NCBI GenBank assembly: GCA_964451365.1
Contig: CAYVIB010000030.1
Span: 1-64,000 of the forward strand
DNA from: CAYVIB01 sp964451365
GTDB lineage: Bacteria > Pseudomonadota > Gammaproteobacteria > Pseudomonadales > Cellvibrionaceae
Reading direction: 5' to 3'
Length of the DNA stretch: 64,000 nt
This document shows, piece by piece, positions 57,985-64,000 of the stretch. The notes below the pieces were generated by a model, which searched no databases, was not told the origin of the DNA, and worked only from the letters and a program-made list of their open reading frames with translations. Within the stretch, counting starts at the first letter, position 1; every line of letters begins with the position of its first letter. Made by a program: the position numbers and the translations under genes.

Positions 57985-58284
57985 ATGGCAGTAATCGCCG
58001 TATGGAAATGTGATCGGGATGGGAAAATGTTTGATGATAAAAAAGCCGCGGAAGCGCACGATAAAATGCTGGAGCTGGCCGCCAACATTACACAGCTGAT
58101 CGAATCCTCGATTCGCGGCATCAACGAACAACACAGCGAAGCCATCGGCCTGCTGTTGGCGGAGCGCAGCGAGCAACTGGTCAAAGCCTGTAAGGGCAGG
58201 CCGGAAGTGCTTCTGGAGGAATTGGGCAACAAAAATTCCGGCAGCAATGTCGCGGAACTCTCGAGTGCCGCCGCGACGGGCTAA
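57985..58284 (+). CDS. yebG: YebG family SOS-response protein
   Basis: A 99-residue protein matching the YebG family in length and layout: MAVIAVWKC start, a DKKAAEAHDKMLELAANI helix as in the conserved A-DKMLE segment, and a LLLAERSEQLVKA helix. YebG is a small DNA-damage-inducible protein of uncertain biochemical role. A LexA box at 57949-57964 lies on its promoter, which is independent support. A clean intrinsic terminator follows, so it is a single-gene unit. Confidence 0.88.
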   Translation: MAVIAVWKCDRDGKMFDDKKAAEAHDKMLELAANITQLIESSIRGINEQHSEAIGLLLAERSEQLVKACKGRPEVLLEELGNKNSGSNVAELSSAAATG

Positions 58285-58325
58285 ATGAGCAACACAGAAT
58301 ACAGATAGATTTTTACATTGCTCAC

Positions 58326-58352
58326 AAAAAGCCCTACCAAGCAGGGCTTTTT
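58326..58352 (+). terminator. Intrinsic terminator of yebG
   Basis: Stem AAAAAGCCCT / AGGGCTTTTT style: GCCCT and AGGGC around a short ACCAAGC loop, flanked by A-run and T-run so that it can work on both strands. It also faces the GGDEF gene converging from the other side. Confidence 0.85.
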
Positions 58353-58570
58353 AATGAATTAATTCTGTACACTCACTGCAACTTACCTACAAATGACTGT
58401 CAGCTCCGGCTCGCCTGAACCATGGAAAGTGGGATCTGCGTAAGTGGAATCTGCGTAGTAGCCACATGAACCGCAAAAGGCCTCGATGGCATCGATAGGA
58501 TGAATACAACGTTTACTGACGAAACGCAAAATAGGGAGTCACCTCTATTATTTGAGTCTCGACAAGAGAA

Positions 58571-59896
58571 TCAGGAAGCTTTGCGATGGCGCAACTCGCT
58601 GCAAACGCGGTTGCGATTGAGCCTTTTGGCTTCATACAGCGCCATATCGGCTTTCTTGAACAGGTGGTCCAGATTCGCTTCAGTCATGGTGGCCACGCCG
58701 AAACTGGCAGTGATGGCCTCACCTCGATAACGCAGGTGAGCCTCAATCTCTTGCCGCAGATTTTCCGCAGCCTGAACCGCCTGGTCTAGTCCGGTGTCCG
58801 GACACACCAGCACAAACTCTTCACCGCCCCAACGTGCCAGTGCATCCGTGCGGCGAACGTATCGGGCCATAAGCTCGGCTGCATTCCGCAGAATTTCGTC
58901 GCCAACGTCATGACCGTAGCTGTCATTTATCCGCTTGAAGTTATCCAGGTCGATGATGATAAACGAGAAAGGCGTGCCCTTACTCCGCCAGTCCATAAGC
59001 GCCTGGTGGAGAAGGTTGCGAATGCCGACGCGGTTGCGAAGTCCGGTCAGGTCATCGGTTTTAGCCATATCTTCATAACGGCGGGATTCCAGGTTCAGTG
59101 ATGCATTGATCGCCAGCAACTCTTCCTGATACTGCCGTTGCCTGTTCAACTCAACTTTCATTTTGAACAGGCGGTACACCAGTATGCCAAAGATAAACAC
59201 TGCCCAGGCGACAATAACGGCCTGATAGAGCCCGGCCTGGGATATTACCTGCCCGCTCCAGGCAATCTTCCTGAGCTGGATTTCATGGGTACCGGAACGA
59301 TCCGTCGAGCCCGTCTGCACTTCCACGATCGACACCTCATTAAACTCCGGGTGCGAGCGGTCCATTGGAATCTTCCCGCCGATCAGCCACCAGGTTGCAA
59401 CGGTGAAGTCGGACATATTCAGCTCGAGCCCCTTGGCAAGTTCGGCCACGGGTACTTCCACCTCGTTGTATTTGGTTGATATCCCAACTGCGGGAGTGTA
59501 ATAGTCCGGGTGTCGGTTGCGCAGGTAGATGCGCAAATGGGTGGCGCTGCCGCGATAGTCGGCCCAGATGGTCATCGTGCTGAACTTGCTAAAGTCGATG
59601 CCCTTGTCATTCGCATCCGTCACGTCCAATTGCAGGCTGCAGAACGGGGTTTGATAAGCCCCCCCCAAATTGCACCGCCAGCGCTGGGTTTTCTCATCCA
59701 CCCATTCCACCTGGCTGTCGCCTCCGAAAACTCGGTCATCAACCAGGATGGCAGAGTAATTCGTCGGGACGAATTCGAACGACGTGCGCAGACGCTCCGA
59801 GGGGATAAATATAACGGCGAGAGACACCAAGGCCATAACAACCAAGGCCAGCTCAAGCCGGGAAAGGAGCCTGACGGGGCGCAGGCCTACGCTCAT
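58571..59896 (-). CDS. Diguanylate cyclase with periplasmic sensor domain
   Basis: A GGDEF enzyme of 441 residues that would make cyclic di-GMP from GTP. An N-terminal membrane helix (about residues 15-32) and a second helix (about 220-240) enclose a periplasmic beta-rich domain with FSTMTIWADYRG and LRIYLRNRHPDYY, reminiscent of galactose-binding/CIA30-type folds. A short coiled segment leads to the GGDEF domain, with DDLTGLRNRVG, IIDLDNFKRINDSYGHDVGDE and the active site RWGGEEF. The inhibitory RxxD site (RRTD) lies five residues before GGEEF. I chose ATG 59896; the frame extends to a TTG at 59920 without a good ribosome site. Confidence 0.92.
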   Translation of the reverse strand: MSVGLRPVRLLSRLELALVVMALVSLAVIFIPSERLRTSFEFVPTNYSAILVDDRVFGGDSQVEWVDEKTQRWRCNLGGAYQTPFCSLQLDVTDANDKGIDFSKFSTMTIWADYRGSATHLRIYLRNRHPDYYTPAVGISTKYNEVEVPVAELAKGLELNMSDFTVATWWLIGGKIPMDRSHPEFNEVSIVEVQTGSTDRSGTHEIQLRKIAWSGQVISQAGLYQAVIVAWAVFIFGILVYRLFKMKVELNRQRQYQEELLAINASLNLESRRYEDMAKTDDLTGLRNRVGIRNLLHQALMDWRSKGTPFSFIIIDLDNFKRINDSYGHDVGDEILRNAAELMARYVRRTDALARWGGEEFVLVCPDTGLDQAVQAAENLRQEIEAHLRYRGEAITASFGVATMTEANLDHLFKKADMALYEAKRLNRNRVCSELRHRKAS

Positions 59897-60246
59897 AAAA
59901 GGTACCACGAGTGAATCCAAACACTTTTTGAGTATAGGCGACGAACCTGGTGGTTGCTAAATAAGTCGTGCTCCCAGGATGGGCTATAACCACCGTACCG
60001 CGGCTGCCCGGGACCGCAATGCAAGGGGGCTCCCACCTTCGGAATAATCGGTAATAGTCAGATCAGTCTTGCTTATTACACGATGGCCGGAGAGATTGTT
60101 TTCTAGTGCCCGCTACCATGTTATGTCCTCTGACTTTAAAGTAACGAGCTCCCTTTCCACAGCTTGCAACAGCTCCAACTGTGCCTTGCCCGGTTCCCCA
60201 TCCAACCCACTGAACAAGACTTTCGTCGTAAATGTCGAATCGCACC
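59897..60246. other. Gap with possible gene debris
   Basis: No intact gene is visible. One minus-strand frame ending near 60101 reads like protein (FSGLDGEPGKAQLELL, then AVERELVTLKSEDITW) without an obvious start, directly next to the broken ilvD region. Confidence 0.35.
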
Positions 60247-60441
60247 CTACCTCAGATAACCATCACTAAAGGCTTTCAGCAGCAACGCCTTCCTGGCATA
60301 TAGATGGTTTGCAATTCTTGGGCACATTTCTTCGACCAGACGTTCAAAAGACAGGTTAGGAAGTTCGCTTCCCAAAACTTTAGTGATTGCTTCATAGGTA
60401 TTTCGACTGGAAATTTCCCTGGCATGCGAACCCAGAAGTTC
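60247..60441 (-). pseudogene. Possible C-terminal fragment of another gene fused behind ilvD
   Basis: In the frame overlapping the ilvD tail, 64 codons run from a TAA to a TAG and read as a credible protein end (RNTYEAITKVLGSELPNL, then SFERLVEEMCPRIANHLYAR, ending AFSDGYLR). No start codon context is evident and no family was recognised. It supports the view that ilvD was cut by a rearrangement. Confidence 0.4.
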
Positions 60442-61106
60442 TTAGTGTTATGTGCGTGCGGGTTACTGTAGGGTATCTGGATAATGGCCGAGGCCATGGT
60501 ATTGGCCGTATACATCCCCCCGCACGAACCCGCACCGGGAATCGCCGTCTCCTCGATCTGCTTGACCTCAATCAGATCCAGTTTGCCCTGCGCGTGAGCA
60601 CCCACTGCCTCGAACACGGAAATAATGTCGGTGTGATTTTCGCCCGGCAAAATGGTCCCGCCGTAAACGAAGATAGCGGGCCGGTTCAGACGCGCCAGCC
60701 CCATCATGCAACCCGGCATGTTTTTATCGCAGCCACCAATGGCCACCAGTGCGTCAAAACCCTCGCACCCGGCCACCGTCTCGATGGAATCGGCAATCAC
60801 CTCGCGCGACACCAGCGAATACTTCATCCCCTCGGTGCCATTGGCGATGCCATCCGACACCGTGATGGTATTGAAGATCAGGGACTTGCCCCCGGCCGCA
60901 TCGGCACCCGCCGCCGACTCTTCCGCCAGCCGGTTAATGTGCATGTTGCAGGGCGTGAGATTACTCCAGGTAGAAGCAATGCCCACCTGAGGCTTGCGAA
61001 AGTCCTCGTCGGTAAAACCCACCGCTCTCAACATGGCTCGGCTGGCAGACTTGCCAATGCCGTCTACTACCGGGGATGAATAACGGCGGCGCTTGTCTTT
61101 GCTCAT
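60276..61106 (-). pseudogene. ilvD: Truncated dihydroxy-acid dehydratase (ilvD fragment)
   Basis: The first 208 residues match the N-terminus of dihydroxy-acid dehydratase (branched-chain amino-acid synthesis): start region RRRYSSPVVDGIGKSASRAM, cluster cysteines in NLTPCN and GGCDKNMPGC, ENHTD and GAGSCGGMYTANTMASAI. A full enzyme has about 560-620 residues, so over half is missing. After ASAI (near base 60482) the frame continues with about 68 unrelated residues to a stop at 60276. Without the C-terminal domain it cannot be active. The minus-strand frame shifted by one between 60247 and 60441 looks like the C-terminal coding end of another gene, so a deletion or insertion event joined two genes here. 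A functional ilvD copy elsewhere is expected. Confidence 0.85.
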
Positions 61107-61700
61107 TGATAGCCTCTAATCGGGTTAGTTGGTGCCGTCAGAATTGCAGAATCATTACCGCTCAGCAACCCCATCATACCCAATCAACCCAGTCCCTCAG
61201 CGATCTGCTGGATCTGAAGCACCTGTCGTACGATGATCGCACTCAAGCCGGCCATTCAGTTTGCATTGCCTGATAACCACTGGAGCTAATGTGGGTGGAG
61301 CTAACGTGGGTGTCTGGGTAAGTGCCCCTTCGCAACAAGATAGATCGGTTAAAAAATAACTGGGAGAGGTGAGGCACGAAAATGCACGACTTAAGCATGC
61401 CTTAGAAAAGGAAAGGGGTAAGGCTGAGCATTACCGGAAAAAGTGGATTAGTGCCAGAAGCGCTACCGGCAAAACTACAAATTGAAAAAGTTAGGCTAGC
61501 ATGAAAACGCTGGCATGCAGGATACGGCTGAAAGAGGGCCTGCGGGACGGGCCTCACGCCCGGTACCCAGTAGAGTTAGAGTGCGTTTTCACCAATTTGA
61601 AAACTTATTAGTCGTTCTTCCGCCACTTCTTTCTGTGCCCACACAAGCAAAGAAGTTAAACACTTAATTGATAAATTTTAGTTTCCACCCTTTTTCTTTT
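61107..61700. other. Intergenic region with decayed coding traces
   Basis: No intact gene above 60 codons. A near-duplicate GAGCTAATGTGGGTG / GAGCTAACGTGGGTG occurs at 61283-61312. A plus-strand frame from 61360 to TGA at 61485 encodes a short, charged, coiled-coil-like peptide (ENARLKHALEKERGKAEHYR), probably a remnant. A small GC hairpin (CGGGC-CTCAC-GCCCG) lies near 61550. Confidence 0.4.
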
Positions 61701-62741
61701 TTATTCTTTGCTATCCGCTGCTATGGGTGGAAGCTCCATTTCATGTTTGGACAAGATCACATCCAACTCATTAGCCTTTTCTGTTAGCCCGCTAAGTACG
61801 AGAGCTTTATTTTTTCGAGCATCAAAAATACAGGCAAAGCAGGCGTCTGTGTGTTGATTTCTATAGCCATTAGACTGTACAACCCCTTTAATTGCCCACT
61901 TTAAATTAGCGTTTTCTGAGTTGGTTGGCGCTAATACTTTTAGCTCCAAAATTGTTGTCACGGGGTTGGATCCTGTGGCTGATAATCTCACGATACGAAT
62001 ATCCATTCTTCCGCCAGGATTACCGATTTCCTCATCTACCACTATAGATCCAGTTCTCAGGAGAGCCTTAAAATGAATCAGAAGTCCTGATTGAATATGT
62101 AACTCTGGCAACTGGTGCTTTTTGAAACAAACGGACTTTGTATCCCACATAAGTCTTGCAATCGTAGCTCTATGCGTTTTCGTGCATTCGTCGTGGAACT
62201 CTTCGACGTACTTTTGAATGATCTCAGGATTTATTTCTTGTGTCGAATTATCGAAAGTCTTAGTGTATGGAGCCTCGCACCATTCGTCTATACGCTCGCC
62301 TTTACAGTGAATAAACATTCTTCTCTGAGCAAGCAAGATAACAACAAAAGTGCTGTTTTCGCTAAAATATTTCGAGACGAACCGGAGAGCATCATTGATG
62401 TCGCTAAAGCTTGGCACATATTCATAAATGATTTGCAGGTTTTCATTGCACACCGAAAGTCCGTCACCTAAACTCGTGCTGCTTCTGAAGAGTTTTTTTG
62501 GATCGCTGTTAGAGCTTGCAAAACCAGGATCTACTTTTGGTGATTCAGAATATAAGAGCACTAGCGCAGAATTGGGTTTAAGTGACTCGCAGTTCACCAT
62601 ATTTGATTGAATATCAAGCCAGCCACGGTAATACTCGATGCAAGACTGGATAAATCGGTCCTCAGGCGAACCCGAAATGCCAGGTAGCTCAAAGCTCAAA
62701 GTCTCGAGCTCTGATTGGCTAAAGGAGCTCGTAGTAGACAT
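61701..62741 (-). CDS. PD-(D/E)XK-type nuclease, putative defence effector
   Basis: A 346-residue protein. The C-terminal half shows a nuclease-like pattern: VVDEEIGNPGGRMDIRI (Asp247) followed by TTILELKVLAP (Glu266, Lys268) and a QSNGYRNQ helix, which is the order of motifs in PD-(D/E)XK enzymes. The N-terminal 190 residues show no motif I can name and may be regulatory. Its ATG shares one base with the stop of the middle gene (TAATG), so the two are translationally coupled. In ABC-three-component/Lamassu systems the effector is often a nuclease held inactive by the ATPase and middle protein; that role is inferred from gene order. Confidence 0.65.
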   Translation of the reverse strand: MSTTSSFSQSELETLSFELPGISGSPEDRFIQSCIEYYRGWLDIQSNMVNCESLKPNSALVLLYSESPKVDPGFASSNSDPKKLFRSSTSLGDGLSVCNENLQIIYEYVPSFSDINDALRFVSKYFSENSTFVVILLAQRRMFIHCKGERIDEWCEAPYTKTFDNSTQEINPEIIQKYVEEFHDECTKTHRATIARLMWDTKSVCFKKHQLPELHIQSGLLIHFKALLRTGSIVVDEEIGNPGGRMDIRIVRLSATGSNPVTTILELKVLAPTNSENANLKWAIKGVVQSNGYRNQHTDACFACIFDARKNKALVLSGLTEKANELDVILSKHEMELPPIAADSKE

Positions 62742-63433
62742 TAAGCGGACCTCCGCATAAGAAGATGATGATATGCCTTCAATATATCTTTAGGATTATA
62801 GTCTGCTTTTTTTCGTAAAAACTCGCCGATGTCATGCAATCCTGCTACAGTAGGCGATTCATCATCTGGATAATCTTGAATATATAAGCTTTTACTTGCG
62901 CGTTTTAGCGCTTGTTGATAACTAAGATCTAGCTCAAGAACTTTATCAAGCGTTTCGTTATTAGAGTGCAACGAGTTTTTGTCACTGACTGTAGTATCCA
63001 TTAGCGACGATATCCCCAAGCATAGATCAAGTAAAAAGCCGTATAATTTTTTCCCTGGGAGAGATTCGCGCAGTATTTGTGAAGCTGCCAGCCCATTCTT
63101 AGTGAGCTTAAACTCAGCCTCAAACTGAAGCGATTTAGATTTAATGTGCCCTTTATAATTCACTATTTCTACCAATCCAGAAAGCGCCAAGTTCCCAATT
63201 GCAATGTGCGCGGCACGATAGTATGGTCCATAAGATGTCCTTTGGGCTCTTTGTCTCAACGGTAAAATCCCGTAATATGGCGCGCTGGCAAACGATATGA
63301 ATAGCAGCAGATGTAGTCTCTGACGATTTAATAGTTCAATTCCAGCCGCATTCGCCGCATTAACTATAAATAAAACCCATCTTATAAATTGTAGAGATTC
63401 AAAATCACTTTTTGGAAGAAACTTTTTAGCCAT
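62741..63433 (-). CDS. Putative middle component of an ABC-three-component (Lamassu-like) system
   Basis: A 230-residue protein without a recognised enzymatic motif. The N-terminal part (LNRQRLHLLLFISFASAP, then LRQRAQRTSYGPYYRAA) and the LTKNGLAASQIL segment look like a winged-helix-type fold: a strand-turn region for ligand or DNA binding and small helices. The size, the position between an ABC ATPase and a nuclease gene, and the overlaps (8 bases with the ATPase, 1 base with the nuclease) fit the middle component of ABC-3C systems. The assignment rests on context more than on sequence. Confidence 0.5.
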   Translation of the reverse strand: MAKKFLPKSDFESLQFIRWVLFIVNAANAAGIELLNRQRLHLLLFISFASAPYYGILPLRQRAQRTSYGPYYRAAHIAIGNLALSGLVEIVNYKGHIKSKSLQFEAEFKLTKNGLAASQILRESLPGKKLYGFLLDLCLGISSLMDTTVSDKNSLHSNNETLDKVLELDLSYQQALKRASKSLYIQDYPDDESPTVAGLHDIGEFLRKKADYNPKDILKAYHHLLMRRSA

Positions 63434-64000
63434 GCATATATCCTTCTATTTCATCAAACAACATGTCCTTTGCTTCTTTTCTGTTAAGAACTTTTGCTTG
63501 CGCTGTAAGCTTCATAAGATTAACGATATGCGGATCATCCTTACTTAATGTTCTATATATTTCTCCTTGATCGTTTATTAATCCAAGAAGGGCTGGAATC
63601 ATTATGGTTCCGTTGAGATTTGATGTTGCAATCAGTTTCCGGCTTTGCCCTGCACCTTCGGGTGCAAAGGTTCTCATCAGAGTAGCTGCGCGTCGCATAA
63701 ACCAGCTATCTAGACTGGCTTCCGGAGTTTCTACAATCATCATACAAGCACCACCGTCACTAATTAGGTCGAGCATTGTCATCCGAAAAGCTAGATCAAG
63801 AAATTCCTTTTGCGATTCAGAAACGCTATCTGGGGTTAATCGCTTTTGAATAGTTTTGTAAGTGTTTGAAGTCATTCCCACGTTAAATGTGGGAATATTA
63901 ACTTTGCCGGCCCCAGTTGCCAGTTTGAAAGGTGTTTTTCGGTCGAACGTGATTTCTACAGACTCTTGTAGAAACTCTTCAGCATAGTGCGACATTCGGT
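63426..64000 (-). CDS. C-terminal part of an SMC/RecF-like ABC ATPase (truncated by window edge)
   Basis: The frame is open to the right edge, so the gene continues outside; the ATG at 63995 is probably internal. The visible 190 residues contain an ABC signature-like segment (VSESQKEFLDLAFRM) followed by a Walker B region with the catalytic acid (MMIVETPEASLD) and a switch region (LIATSNLNG). This spacing is that of the C-terminal half of RecF/RecN/Rad50-type ATPases, not of transporters. Together with the next two genes it suggests a defence operon with the ATPase first. The Walker A half must lie beyond base 64000. Confidence 0.7.
   Translation of the reverse strand, partial: RMSHYAEEFLQESVEITFDRKTPFKLATGAGKVNIPTFNVGMTSNTYKTIQKRLTPDSVSESQKEFLDLAFRMTMLDLISDGGACMMIVETPEASLDSWFMRRAATLMRTFAPEGAGQSRKLIATSNLNGTIMIPALLGLINDQGEIYRTLSKDDPHIVNLMKLTAQAKVLNRKEAKDMLFDEIEGYMHG

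Noticed and set aside
60063..60245. 60-codon minus-strand frame next to ilvD
   Set aside because: Another frame over the same bases reads more like protein; neither has a start context, so it was treated as debris.
1..64000. CRISPR arrays, rRNA, tRNA or intact insertion sequences
   Set aside because: No regular spaced repeats, no tRNA-like cloverleaf and no complete transposase were seen.

Overview
The window is dominated by one large non-ribosomal peptide synthetase (NRPS) operon on the minus strand (about 46,995 down to 1,778). It is flanked by ordinary chromosomal genes and, at the right edge, by part of a probable ABC-ATPase/nuclease defence operon. The housekeeping genes (YebG with a LexA box, ribonuclease Z, LytTR regulator, diguanylate cyclase, formylglycine sulfatase, IlvD fragment) and the moderate GC content suggest a gammaproteobacterium, perhaps a marine Cellvibrionaceae-like organism. 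The genus is not decided by the sequence.

Layout. 1-1,773: end of a truncated gene and a GT2 glycosyltransferase (+). 1,778-6,772 (-): SnoaL/NTF2-like protein, FtsX-type permease, LolD/MacB-type ATPase and HlyD-type adaptor, i.e. a MacAB-like export unit. 6,853-9,386 (-): a SufS-type cysteine desulfurase and a PaaK-like adenylate-forming enzyme, coupled by 4-base overlaps to the last NRPS gene. 9,383-42,747 (-): five NRPS genes with nine modules. 42,806-46,995 (-): a SyrD/PvdE-type peptide exporter and a PvdQ-like Ntn acylase. 47,821-49,257 (+): a divergent GT1 glycosyltransferase. 49,389-59,896: DUF899 protein, sulfatase, small secreted cysteine protein, ribonuclease Z, LytTR regulator, MATE transporter, secreted methyltransferase, YebG and a GGDEF protein. 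60,247-61,485: gene debris including a truncated ilvD. 61,701-64,000 (-): PD-(D/E)XK-type nuclease, middle component and the C-terminal part of an ABC ATPase, resembling ABC-three-component/Lamassu defence systems.

How the NRPS genes fit together. The first enzyme (39,520-42,747) lacks an N-terminal docking domain and has a starter-like C domain. The four later enzymes begin with TubC-type docking domains, and the first four end in short acidic-aromatic or hydrophobic tails, so gene order probably equals assembly order. Pocket residues read by eye give: acyl-[basic residue]-Ser-Thr-[Cys-like]-N-methyl-Thr-Cys-Ser-Ser-D-[unassigned], released by a thioesterase. A starter C domain, a PvdQ-like acylase, a PvdE-like exporter and a MacAB/PvdRT-like pump together copy the logic of pyoverdine maturation: acylated precursor, export to the periplasm, deacylation, secretion. 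No chromophore enzyme, amino-acid hydroxylase, TonB receptor, MbtH protein or phosphopantetheinyl transferase is visible in the window. The desulfurase/adenylating-enzyme pair is the least explained part. A 1,675-base perfect direct repeat between two Ser modules records very recent recombination inside the assembly line.
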